From contig JAGLME010000018.1 of the NCBI GenBank assembly GCA_023140195.1, positions 124,001-188,000 on the forward strand: a stretch of DNA of 64,000 bases, given 5' to 3'. Of this stretch, positions 24,939 through 34,100 are shown piece after piece. Under the pieces are notes generated by a model. It was given only the letters and a program-made list of their open reading frames with translations. It had not been told where the DNA came from and did no database searches. A program made the translations under genes and the position numbers. Numbering within the stretch: position 1 is the stretch's first letter; every line of letters starts with the position of its first letter. The stretch is from Thermoplasmata archaeon (GTDB taxonomy: Archaea; Thermoplasmatota; Thermoplasmata; RBG-16-68-12; SOIM01).

Positions 24939-26099
24939 CTATCCATGTATCGCGTCTATCGTGTCGGCTCCCTCGAATGGCATTCCGTCCCATAGGTTGC
25001 CAGTGACTGTCAGAACGATGTCCTTTCCTGCCGTCAGCAGGGCCGCCAGCTCCGACCTGTCGAACTTCACGTTCAGTGATGTGCCCGTGAGGACCGTTTT
25101 CTCTGCTGTGATGGTCCCTTTCAATCTCAATGTGTCCGGGTCGATGTCGCTCTCGTCCAGGTATTCTGGAAGTTTGATTATGCAGGTCACCCACTTCCCC
25201 TTGCTCTTGAGGTTCAGTGTTTCAGGATGGATCTCTATGGTCGCTTCGATGGTCCTCAGTTTGATCTTCTGATCCACCATTCTGTCCACGACTTGGTCAA
25301 GTGCGTCGTCTGGGTCGCTCTCGGTCGACCAGACCACCGCCAGCTGAATGCTGACCTCCTCGCCTGCATCCAGATCACCCAGAACGAACTCGGCAGTCGA
25401 AGGGTCGAATGACAGGTCGTCATCGATCGTAAGAGCATCTGGGACGGGATTGTACACCATACCCATCAAGGGAGCGTCGTGCAACCCTGGATGGTCGATG
25501 CCCAACAACTGGCCACCCTTGTATTTGTCCTCGTTGAAGATCATCTGTGCATCGTCAAACCTGTGCTTCTCCACGAAGGTCATATCCTCCATTGTTTCAG
25601 TACCCAGGTTCTCAATCATGAAGGTGAGCAGAAGCCTCTCCGAAGTCAGCTCCGCCGTTCGGGTGAGGCGGACATCGTTGTCCTCCCATGTCGTCACCAT
25701 TGTCCCACCAGTGTCGCTCACAAAGACCGCGGAATATGTCTCGTCCACAGGTCCGTAGTCAAGAAGAATATCCGGAATGCCACCACTCTCAGAGATGACT
25801 TGATATCCGGGGGATCTGATGCCCACGTTGTCCCCTGCGAAAGAGCCTGGAGTATCGTTATACGGGACACTGGGCGGTATGTTCTCGAACACCGAGCCGA
25901 ACAAGAACTCGTCCCTGCTCAGGAAGTATATCTTCTCCAGCAAGCCATCCCCGTCAATGTCCTCCTCAATGTACATGTAGAGGTGGTCTGGAGGATCGGG
26001 TGTGGGTCCCGATTCCATAGCGAATACCGGGAGCGCACCGAAGAAGGAGACCGTCACTATGCTGTATGCAACGAGTAGGCTCACCGCGTTGTTCTTCAT
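24939..26099 (-). CDS. Secreted protein, unknown, with a C-terminal domain shared with the 57-kb protein
   Basis: 386 residues. A signal peptide (MKNNAVSLLVAYSIVTVSFF to about residue 27) is followed by a region starting YIEEDIDGDGLLEKIYF, perhaps calcium-binding, and a beta-rich body. Residues about 280-386 contain ETLNLKSKGKWVTCIIKLPE, a segment also seen in the secreted protein at 57.3 kb (TLNLGSVGNWITCYIELP). No membrane anchor follows. A GGGGGGAG ribosome-binding sequence precedes the ATG and two AT-rich boxes (about 26128-26136 and 26143-26155) lie upstream. It sits inside the glycan island but is not an enzyme I recognise. Confidence 0.75.
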   Translation of the reverse strand: MKNNAVSLLVAYSIVTVSFFGALPVFAMESGPTPDPPDHLYMYIEEDIDGDGLLEKIYFLSRDEFLFGSVFENIPPSVPYNDTPGSFAGDNVGIRSPGYQVISESGGIPDILLDYGPVDETYSAVFVSDTGGTMVTTWEDNDVRLTRTAELTSERLLLTFMIENLGTETMEDMTFVEKHRFDDAQMIFNEDKYKGGQLLGIDHPGLHDAPLMGMVYNPVPDALTIDDDLSFDPSTAEFVLGDLDAGEEVSIQLAVVWSTESDPDDALDQVVDRMVDQKIKLRTIEATIEIHPETLNLKSKGKWVTCIIKLPEYLDESDIDPDTLRLKGTITAEKTVLTGTSLNVKFDRSELAALLTAGKDIVLTVTGNLWDGMPFEGADTIDAIHG

Positions 26100-26240
26100 G
26101 TATCTCCCCCCAAATGGTTTGGGATGAATGAATATATGGAATGCTGGAATATATAATACATTTCATGAGCCAGCCAAGAGTATCTATTGAATTATGTAGC
26201 CACGTCTGGAATGAATCTTGGTGAAAAAAGCGGGGCAATA

Positions 26241-27416
26241 TCACTCTGCCAACAGTCCATACGTACTGTAGAGCCGTTCCTTCATTCGGTTCCACTTGCA
26301 CTTCTCGTAGACCTCATGAGCTTTCGGCGAGAGTGCCTTCATGAGTTCACTGTCCTGATACAATTGGAGGATCTTGTTGACCAGGTCCTTTGCGTTCGAA
26401 GGTTCATAGAAGAGGGCCGAATCTCTGAACAGGTTCTCAAGGGCATCCAGTCTGGCAATGATCAAGGGTTTGCCGAGGGCTGCGAACTCGAAGACCTTGT
26501 TGGGCACAGCGACATCTGTCAAAGGATTGCGAACGTAGGAAATGATGCCGATCTCACTGAGGTCTAGGTATGAAAACACATCTTCTTGAGGCACCCAGCC
26601 GCCGAACCTGACCTCCTGGTCGACATTAAGCCTTGAAGCTAGTCGTCTGAGCTCCTCAACGTATTCTTCCTTTCCAAAGCCGAAAACGAAGAGACGGATG
26701 GGGATCTTGTCCTTCAGTATGCTCGTTGCCTGGATAAGAACCTCGATGTTCCTTTCAGGATTGAGCCCCCCGATGTACATCAGGACGAGCTTTCCCTCTA
26801 AATCATTCTCCGCAAAGAACGAGCTCATATCCTTCTCAATCCTGAGCGTCTCGTCAGGAGAGTTCATGACAACCGATATTGTGTCAGGGTTCATTCCTCG
26901 GCCCACAAACCTGTCCTTAATCGTGTCATTGACGGTGATAATCCTATCGGCGAACCACGAACTGATTGTCTCCAACAGGGCAGCAAGTCTGAATTGCCAC
27001 GAGTCCTGGCCAACTCCGAATCTAGCTGCGAATATCTCCGGCATCGCCTCATGCAAGTCTAGGATGATCTTCTTCCCATACAGTTTGGGGACAAGCGCGA
27101 TAAAGACCTGGAAATCGGGCAAAGAGTGAACGTGAATCACATCATGGTTTTGCTTGAGGAACAACTTGGTCAGCACAGCAAAGGACATTAGCAGGAAGGT
27201 GATGTATTGATAGCCATAGGTCAGATAGCCCCCTTTTCTCATCGATAGGGAAAGGCGGTGAATGGACGCACCGTCCATGACCTCTTCTCTACTCTGTCCT
27301 TCATCCCTCAGACAAATGACATCGACTGTGTGACCCTTGGCAACCAGAGCCCTTGCTTCTTTCCTCACCCTAAGATCCAGCGGGTAGTAAGAGTAGACGA
27401 CCATGCAAGACTTCAT
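26241..27416 (-). CDS. GT4 family glycosyltransferase
   Basis: 391 residues from ATG 27416 (MKSCMVVYSYYPLDLRV). This ATG overlaps the stop of the GPT gene (ATGA), which favours it over the TTG-like start 12 codons earlier. Donor signature NPLTDVAVPNKVFEFAALGKPLI. The fold resembles the GT4 at 51.6-52.7 kb (same VPNKVFE/TPNKVFE region), so these two are a related pair. Coupled translation suggests that it acts directly after the GPT enzyme. Confidence 0.9.
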   Translation of the reverse strand: MKSCMVVYSYYPLDLRVRKEARALVAKGHTVDVICLRDEGQSREEVMDGASIHRLSLSMRKGGYLTYGYQYITFLLMSFAVLTKLFLKQNHDVIHVHSLPDFQVFIALVPKLYGKKIILDLHEAMPEIFAARFGVGQDSWQFRLAALLETISSWFADRIITVNDTIKDRFVGRGMNPDTISVVMNSPDETLRIEKDMSSFFAENDLEGKLVLMYIGGLNPERNIEVLIQATSILKDKIPIRLFVFGFGKEEYVEELRRLASRLNVDQEVRFGGWVPQEDVFSYLDLSEIGIISYVRNPLTDVAVPNKVFEFAALGKPLIIARLDALENLFRDSALFYEPSNAKDLVNKILQLYQDSELMKALSPKAHEVYEKCKWNRMKERLYSTYGLLAE

Positions 27417-28354
27417 GCCAACATCATTGCCCCTATTATCGCCACTGAGCAAACAGCAATCTCCACAAGCAATAGGACGGCCACAATCTGATATTCCTTA
27501 AGCTTCTTCCATTTCATCACCAGATGGGCCAGAGATTGAATTCGTCCTTCGTATGTTAGGTTCCCTTCCTCATCAATCGTCCCGTAATTCTCGCCCTTGA
27601 AGTGCCCTCTTGCCTTCAGGAAGAACTCCACAATCATCGGGATGAAGAGGATTGCCCCAAGGGTCTTCAGGTTGGAAATGATGGCAGCGCAAGCCAAGGT
27701 GGCCCCCACGAAAAGGGTCATCGAATCACCTGGGAAGATCTTTGCTGGATACTTGTTGAACCAAAGAAACGCCACCAGCGCCCCCAGTAGCGGAAAGAGG
27801 AGGAAGAGCCCATCAGTCTGGCCGGTTATGAACGAGATCGCGATCATTGAAGATGTTATGATTATCCCGAGGCCCACACCCAGCCCGTTGAACCCTTCCA
27901 GCATGTTGGCCGCGTTCGCGGCGGCAGTGATCCCAAAAGGAGCTATGAAAAGCATCAGGATACCGAAGTCCACACCCATCAGGACCGTGTTGCTGGTGTC
28001 GACCATCAGGCTTCCTAGAGGGATTGCGAATACGAACGGAAGAACGGCCTTGACCCTCTGCCTTAGGCTGAAAAGGTCGTCCATTATGCCAGTGACGGCG
28101 GCACCCAGTACGGCCAGCAAAGAAAGATAGAATATGGATGATGAGAGGCCGTTCTCCCCCCACACGGTCAGGACGTTCACGCCCACGTAGAACCCGATCA
28201 CAACGGCGAGGCCACCCATCTCAGGTATCTTGGGGGCTCCAGCCTTGTTGTGGTCCCTTCCGCACGCGCTGGTGTTCTTAAGGTTCTTGATCAGCCATGG
28301 AACGACCAGGAAGGTTGTGATAAAAGAGGCTACGGCCGCAACAATGAATATCAG
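27413..28354 (-). CDS. Polyprenyl-phosphate GlcNAc-1-phosphate transferase (GPT/MraY/WecA family), start disrupted
   Basis: Loads the first sugar phosphate on a polyprenyl (dolichyl) phosphate carrier. Family motifs are present: DHNKAGAPKIPEMGG, MDDLFSLRQRVK, NAANMLEGFNGLG, KIFPGDSMT, with about ten helices. ATG 28219 is internal, since conserved residues continue 45 codons upstream. That upstream part has no ATG, GTG or TTG in frame; the first possible codon is CTG at 28354. An ATG at 28368 in the leaderless position lies in another frame, and one extra T in the run at 28357-28359 would join it to the gene. So there is a non-standard start or a one-base indel. The coordinates given use the CTG. 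Confidence 0.8.
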   Translation of the reverse strand: MIFIVAAVASFITTFLVVPWLIKNLKNTSACGRDHNKAGAPKIPEMGGLAVVIGFYVGVNVLTVWGENGLSSSIFYLSLLAVLGAAVTGIMDDLFSLRQRVKAVLPFVFAIPLGSLMVDTSNTVLMGVDFGILMLFIAPFGITAAANAANMLEGFNGLGVGLGIIITSSMIAISFITGQTDGLFLLFPLLGALVAFLWFNKYPAKIFPGDSMTLFVGATLACAAIISNLKTLGAILFIPMIVEFFLKARGHFKGENYGTIDEEGNLTYEGRIQSLAHLVMKWKKLKEYQIVAVLLLVEIAVCSVAIIGAMMLA

Positions 28355-28393
28355 TGAAACCGTCCCATCACCGGCGTCTCAACAACGCTGCTC

Positions 28394-28400
28394 TTATATA
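28394..28400. promoter_or_regulatory. TATA element between GPT and rhomboid genes
   Basis: TTATATA, nearly symmetric, lies 29 bp from the ATG at 28368 on the minus strand. A second box, GTTTTTATC (28425-28433), is about 23 bp before the rhomboid TTG on the plus strand. Confidence 0.5.
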
Positions 28401-28451
28401 CTTTTTTCTCTCAAAAGCAAACACGTTTTTATCTGATGCCACATTCTTCAC

Positions 28452-29357
28452 TTGGTCGATATCACGGAACTCATATCGTTTTTGGCGGTGCTGGCAATGG
28501 TTGTCGGGCCAGCGATTATCTTCTGGCGGAAGATCCCGATAGTCTTTGGGCTGATGATCGTCATAATCTTCGTCTACATCCTGCAGATCGCGTCAAGCCC
28601 CGTATCCCATCCAGTGATTTCTCATGTCTTTCAGGACCTGCATTTTGCCCCCACGGATGTTCTGAACCCTTCCTATTTCTTCACCATCTTCACATCCATG
28701 TTCCTCCATGCCAGCACCCTCCACCTTGTCTTCAACCTCTTCGCGCTTTTCTTCATCGGGATAATGCTCGAGAGAAGGATAGGCATGACCAGATTCTTCG
28801 TCATCTACATCATCGCCGGGCTAATCGGAGGGTTGACATGGGCTGCCATCCACTGGGGCGATCTCGCCATGGCCGTAGGAGCATCTGGCGCGATAATGGG
28901 TACCTTGGGAGCGTTTGCCAGACTGTACGGTCGGGAGAGGATCAGGATGTTGCTCCTGTTCTTCCCCTTGCCCCCGATGCCAGCATACATGATTTTCGTC
29001 CTTCTGTTGTTGATAGACCTCATCATCGCCCTCACCAGCGTTCTGCCTATCGCGGCCGAGGCCCACATTGGGGGCGCCATTGCTGGTTTTCTCATCGCAC
29101 CATACGTCATGAAACTGCCATCCAAGATCGCCCGGCCAAAGCAGATACGGATCCATTACTCGACCATAAGCCAGCTGGCAACCACGAGGGAGCTGCAGGA
29201 GATATTGGCAAACATCGAGAAGGAGACCGAACCCGATGTCCAGCAGGTCTGGTTCACCCATTTCTTGAAGAAGGCTAAATGTCCCAGATGTGGCGGACCC
29301 CTGGGTATAAGAGGGGGTACGCTGTATTCGGATTGTGGATGGAGGACGAGGCTTTGA
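28452..29357 (+). CDS. Rhomboid family intramembrane serine protease with C-terminal zinc-ribbon-like tail
   Basis: 301 residues, TTG start placed by the TATA box GTTTTTATC. About seven helices. The catalytic Ser145 is in GASGAIMG and His205 in AHIGGAIAG; HLVFN with Asn95 supplies the oxyanion-stabilising motif. It cleaves membrane proteins within helices. After the last helix about 80 cytoplasmic residues end with CPRCGG (Cys277, Cys280) and Cys295, a zinc-ribbon-like tail whose fourth ligand is not obvious. Its stop lies inside the start region of the next gene, so the two are coupled. Confidence 0.88.
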   Translation: MVDITELISFLAVLAMVVGPAIIFWRKIPIVFGLMIVIIFVYILQIASSPVSHPVISHVFQDLHFAPTDVLNPSYFFTIFTSMFLHASTLHLVFNLFALFFIGIMLERRIGMTRFFVIYIIAGLIGGLTWAAIHWGDLAMAVGASGAIMGTLGAFARLYGRERIRMLLLFFPLPPMPAYMIFVLLLLIDLIIALTSVLPIAAEAHIGGAIAGFLIAPYVMKLPSKIARPKQIRIHYSTISQLATTRELQEILANIEKETEPDVQQVWFTHFLKKAKCPRCGGPLGIRGGTLYSDCGWRTRL

Positions 29358-29980
29358 GCGAAGATGGTCCAAAGATTTCGGATGTCCCAAGCGGAGCTGC
29401 CCTAGACTGCCCCAAGTGCGGGGAGACCATGCATCGGATCCTGAAAGGCAGAGTCAGCGGCAAGAAGGCCAAGACCCTCGAGTGCGTGGTCAAGTGCTCG
29501 GAATGTGGGGAGGTGCGGAAAGCAACCATCAAGCGGGAGAAGCCAGTTACAGTGAAGGTCATTGTGAGCGACGAGGATAGGTCCAAGAGAACCGAGCTGG
29601 AGCTCCTGCCGAGTGAGGAGATCATTGTCGGGGACAAGATGATCCTGGGCAGCCAGGAGATCGAGGTTTCTTCCATCGAGTCCGACGGCAGAAGGGTCGA
29701 AGTGGCACTGGCAAAGGAGATTGACGCTCTGTGGACCAAAAGAGCAGACAGGGTCAAGGTCAAGTTCTCGATAAGCAAGGGCCGCAGGACACTGTCCAAA
29801 GAGATATTCGCACAGCCCGACGAGGAGTTCTACGTGGGGGACATGGTGGAGCTAGGAAGGATGAAGGTGGTCATTCACAGGATCAGATGCAGGGACAACA
29901 GAACGATCAGGGATGGCAGCGCAACGGCATCCAGCATCGTCAGGATATACGCAAAAGGAATCAAGGAGACCTGGGCCTAG
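29339..29980 (+). CDS. HVO_0476-type zinc finger protein
   Basis: 213 residues from ATG 29339. CPKCGE and CSECGE form one treble-clef/zinc-ribbon in the first 70 residues, followed by a beta-rich portion (about 80-210) with repeated EEIIVGD and EEFYVGD segments. This layout matches the HVO_0476 family of conserved archaeal proteins of unknown function. It overlaps the rhomboid gene by 19 bases; a TTG at 29354, overlapping by four bases, is an alternative start. It converges with the following secreted protein gene. Confidence 0.8.
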   Translation: MEDEALSEDGPKISDVPSGAALDCPKCGETMHRILKGRVSGKKAKTLECVVKCSECGEVRKATIKREKPVTVKVIVSDEDRSKRTELELLPSEEIIVGDKMILGSQEIEVSSIESDGRRVEVALAKEIDALWTKRADRVKVKFSISKGRRTLSKEIFAQPDEEFYVGDMVELGRMKVVIHRIRCRDNRTIRDGSATASSIVRIYAKGIKETWA

Positions 29981-31026
29981 TCCTTTCTCTTGAACAGGAA
30001 AACGGTCGCGGCTGCGACAAGTAGAACAGAAGCGGTCGCACCGAGATAGAAGTCCATTCCTATCTCTTCGGGTCCGATTCTTGAAAGGGTTATCGTCCTG
30101 TGGGAGAAGTGGGGAATGTTGATGAACACCTGTGTGGAATCCTCGTTCTGCAGGGCATAATATGTCCCTTCACCGGATGATATGACATCCTTGACACCTC
30201 CTGCCAGTTGCAGTGTCTTGCCGTCCAGCTCCACTTCCATCTTGTTCAATGGGACGTCGAAAGCGGAGTCGTCTATGGTCAGTATGACCGTACTCCCGTC
30301 CACAAAAGAGGCGTCAGCAGAGATCTCAACCTTGTCTTCGTCGGAGAACTGGACCTCCATGTCGATTGCCTGGTAGTCTATTACCGAGCTTATCAGGTTC
30401 TGACCGTCCAGCTCCAGGTACATCTCGCCGGCTATCCTGCCAGCCGCGATGTCGGATCCAAGGCTCTCTTCATACAGGTAGGAAGCACGGAAGTAGTATC
30501 TGTCACCCGGCTGCAAGGGAACGGATATGTCCTGGTTGTTCTTCACCAGGGTTCCAGAGCCCAGCAGTACCAGATCCCCGCGGAAGTCATCCGCACCTAT
30601 GACAGCGGACTTATCTGAGAGTATGACTCCCATGTCGGGAGACAGCTGGAAGTTGGCAGTGTTCGCGATGTTGGCTTGGAAGCTCATCACTCCCATGGGG
30701 ATGTCGTGAGCTCGTGACGTTCCAGAAGATCCTTCGATGGTGAAGACACCCTCGCCGAACGTGGGTGCGCCCATGGCCTGGAAGTTGTCCAGCTGGACCA
30801 TCTCAAAAACAGGATATGTGGTCACCTGGCCATCATGGGTCATGTTGACAGCGTAGCCATAGAAGACCTCTTCGAAGTAGGTGTAGCAGATATGCCTTCC
30901 ACATAACTCGTAGCTACCATCATCTTGGGGTTCTACACCTACACCAGTACCAGCACTTGAGTTGCCTATGCTGAGGACCACCAGAGTCGCCGATATGGTT
31001 AGTGCCGCTATCAGTGTCTTCTTCAT
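29977..31026 (-). CDS. Secreted membrane-anchored protein, unknown
   Basis: 349 residues: N-terminal signal peptide (to about residue 25), a beta-rich exported body, and a C-terminal helix (GATASVLLVAAATVFLF) followed by KRKD, a typical type I anchor. Two Cys in YELCGRHICYTYF may bond. The layout resembles archaeal surface proteins, but the C-terminus has no PGF or similar sorting motif. The leader region upstream holds two hairpins (31061-31079, 31080-31106). Confidence 0.75.
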   Translation of the reverse strand: MKKTLIAALTISATLVVLSIGNSSAGTGVGVEPQDDGSYELCGRHICYTYFEEVFYGYAVNMTHDGQVTTYPVFEMVQLDNFQAMGAPTFGEGVFTIEGSSGTSRAHDIPMGVMSFQANIANTANFQLSPDMGVILSDKSAVIGADDFRGDLVLLGSGTLVKNNQDISVPLQPGDRYYFRASYLYEESLGSDIAAGRIAGEMYLELDGQNLISSVIDYQAIDMEVQFSDEDKVEISADASFVDGSTVILTIDDSAFDVPLNKMEVELDGKTLQLAGGVKDVISSGEGTYYALQNEDSTQVFINIPHFSHRTITLSRIGPEEIGMDFYLGATASVLLVAAATVFLFKRKD

Positions 31027-31060
31027 TTTCTCCCTCTTCTAAAAAGAATGGAGGAGGCTC

Positions 31061-31106
31061 CCTCCCCCATCGAGGGAGGTTCTATTATGTGGGCAGAATA
31101 ATAGAA
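31061..31106. terminator. Two adjacent hairpins between secreted-protein genes
   Basis: CCTCCC (31061-31066) pairs with GGGAGG (31074-31079), and TTCTATTAT (31080-31088) pairs with ATAATAGAA (31098-31106), nine perfect base pairs. They lie between the stop of the 1084-residue protein (31193) and the start of the next minus-strand gene. They may end the former transcript or act in the leader of the latter; the sequence does not decide. Confidence 0.45.
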
Positions 31107-31192
31107 AAGCCTCAATCGTAGGAAAGCCTCGCTGGGGTTATATTGGATTTGGTACAAACGTCGAACGATTCGTCACATGAACTATCGCGGGC

Positions 31193-34100
31193 TCAGGGGT
31201 CAAATGTAATCTGAAAATAGGGGTCGCCAGGGTCAATGATTGATTGGCTATCAGTTGCCTTGCTTTCCTTGATAGCAGTGAGAACCCCGCCAGGCCTATC
31301 AGCTCTTAGAACGAGCTCCCCCTGGATGGTCCCAGCGTCCATTGGAGAACAGGGCTGCTCTTCAACACCGATTGTCGGGTCCAACAGAATGCTCATAGTC
31401 GTCCACCCACCATCGTCATCCATCAAGGTGAGCGTAATGACGAATTCTCCGGGCGAGGTATAAGAATGTTCGGCCAAGTCTGTGACCATGATGGGGTTTA
31501 TCTCGGGTGAAGGATAGGCGTCTGGACCGACGCCGTCATTGAAGTATTCATGTTGTGTAGATTCACCATCTCCCCAATCCCAATCGAAGATCAGGTCATC
31601 GCTGCCCTGGTCGCTTCCGACGACCTTCAATGTTATGACCGCGAAAGGCAGCAGTATGCCATTATTGATGTCGTCTGCTGTATCTTTGGCCATTGCCATC
31701 TTGTCAGGGTCGTTCAATATGATATCCTCGATCCAGAGGGTGACCTCCCATACCGTCATCGTGACATTGAGCCATGGAACGAGGAGTTTAGCGCCCAGTT
31801 TTATCTTCTCGGATGCCAAGTTCAGCCAGAGTGCCAATAGCTGTTGCTTTGCCTTCTGGGTCATGTTCGAGCTGTACAAATCACCAAGGTAGTCACAGAC
31901 CTCTTCTCTTGTTGATATCCCACTGAAGACCTGTGAGTTGTCCGATATGTAGTCTATGAATTCCTGACGTATGCCCACGTGTTCGAGTGATGGTAGTTTC
32001 ATTGTGCATTGGAAATTCCAGTATCCTTGGGTCCGAGGAACACTGAAGAAGACTTCCCAGGACATGTTCAATATTGCTGGATCGACGTTATTCACAGCCG
32101 CATCCTTCCGAACGGCCACTATTCCCCCATCGTCATCTTCTACGACCAATGAGACCGGGAAATCTCCGTTGTCTCCATATGTGATTGATATCGAGTGGGT
32201 CACACTGAACGGATACGTTCCTGATGGACTCGTGGCCGGATCTTCGGACATGCCATTGTTGTAGAAGACAACAGATTCAGTCCTCCCGTTTCCCCAGCTC
32301 CAGATTAGGGTTAGATCGTCACTTCCCGGATCCATGGCGGTAGCCTGGAACAGGATTGCAGTGTTCTCATCGCCCGAATAGGGTCCTCCCAAATCAACCA
32401 CGGGCAACACGTTTCGAATCTTAATCTGGAATTGAGCGGTGCTCACACCCCCGTCGTCATCTTCTGCCTCCACCGAGACGTGGAAAAATCCATTGTCCCC
32501 GTAAGTGTGGCCGACCTGCATCGTGGCCGAGAACGGGTAGGTTCCCCAGGGACTAAGAATGGGATCGGGTCCGACGCCATCGTTGAAATATACGTTCGAT
32601 CGGGCAGGGCCAAGTTCTAGAGTGAGAATCAATCCGATGTCATCGCTCCCTTGATCAGAGACCCTTATATCAAGAATGAAAGGCTGACCCTCGCTGAAGG
32701 ACGTACGGGTCGGAAGCTCGATTTCTGGAGGTCTGTTGGAAACCGTCAAGGTCACAGTGGTGGCGGCCCAGCCTCCATCGTCATCCTGCACCTTGATGGT
32801 GATACTGTACGCGCCATCATCTCCCCAAGTATGAGCCCTGGTGTCCTCGACAGAGAATGGACTGGTGCCCCATGGACTGGGGAGGGGATCGGGACCACTT
32901 CCATCATTGTAGTACGTCGCGTTCTCGGAAGAGCCATCCCCGAACGACCAGGTGAAAGCCAGATCATCACTTCCGTCATCTGTCGCCTGAGCCGTCATAG
33001 TGATCTCCTCTCCTTCGACAGAGGAGGACGGAATGGAATAGCTCAAACTGGGAGGTAGATTCCCAACTTCCGCGTCCAGTGAACTTACTGTGACGCCCCC
33101 GTCGTCATCTCGCGCAGTGACTTTCACCTCATATTTCCAGTTGTCACCAAACGTATGACCTCTTTTTTCCGAAATGTCTCTGGGGTTGTATTGAGGACTG
33201 GGACTTGGGTCCGGACTCGGAGGCTTGTTCAGGCTGACATATGTCTCATTGGCAGAACCGTCACCCCATTCGAAGAGCAGGTTGATGTCATCGCTCCCTG
33301 GGTCAGTCACGTTAATCCAGAAGTCTACTTCATTTCCTTCATCCATTGGCGGGCTAGCCTCAAGGATCAGTTGAGGTGCGACGTTCTCAACATGGACTGT
33401 GACGCCGTCGGACGCATATACCGTCCCGCCAGTTATTGTCTGGACCACCTTGGATATGTTGCTGTAGATCGATTTCAAATCGTCCGCATCAGGGGCGTGA
33501 TAGTACCTCCCTCCGGTCAAGTATGAGATACTCCTCAGGTAGTCCTCATCAATGCCTGTTCCGAGACCAATTGTGAAGATCCTGATTCCGGTGTAAGCCG
33601 CCAAACGGACCTCATCATCTGTTGCGGTCTTGGAATGTGACGGGTCCCCGTCCGTGAGAAGGATCTCAATCCAGGCACTATTCGCCCCTCCGTTACCTCC
33701 TGGGTAAGGGAAGGTCGGCGAACAATCATTTAACTCGATTGGGGTTGGCAGATACCCTGGAAGGAGTTCCTGATGACCCACCTGTAAGGCCTTCTCTATG
33801 TTCGTGCCTCCTGAGTCAAATCGCGTAGAATCTATGGCGTTCTTGACAATGGCCTTGCCGCTGGTATCAGTCTTAGTGAGGTGGGTGTCATGCACAAGCC
33901 ACCCGGCACTTGAACACGAACCACCAGTATACCTCCCAAACACAACGACAGCTGCACTATCGTTGTCACCCATCAACGAAAGGTATTCTATTGCGGCCTC
34001 TTGTCTCTTCTCATGGGGATCGTTCGATCGCATACTGCCTGAACTGTCTATTATGAGAACCGTGTTCTGGGCAATATTGGTCACGTTGGTTCCTTCCACC

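Noticed and set aside
28436-29278. 280-codon plus-strand frame over the rhomboid gene
   Set aside because: It is a shifted frame of the rhomboid coding sequence, without hydrophobic pattern or family match.
29977-31026. PGF-CTERM-like archaeosortase substrate
   Set aside because: The C-terminal helix and KRKD look like a plain anchor; the characteristic Pro-Gly-Phe motif before the helix is missing.
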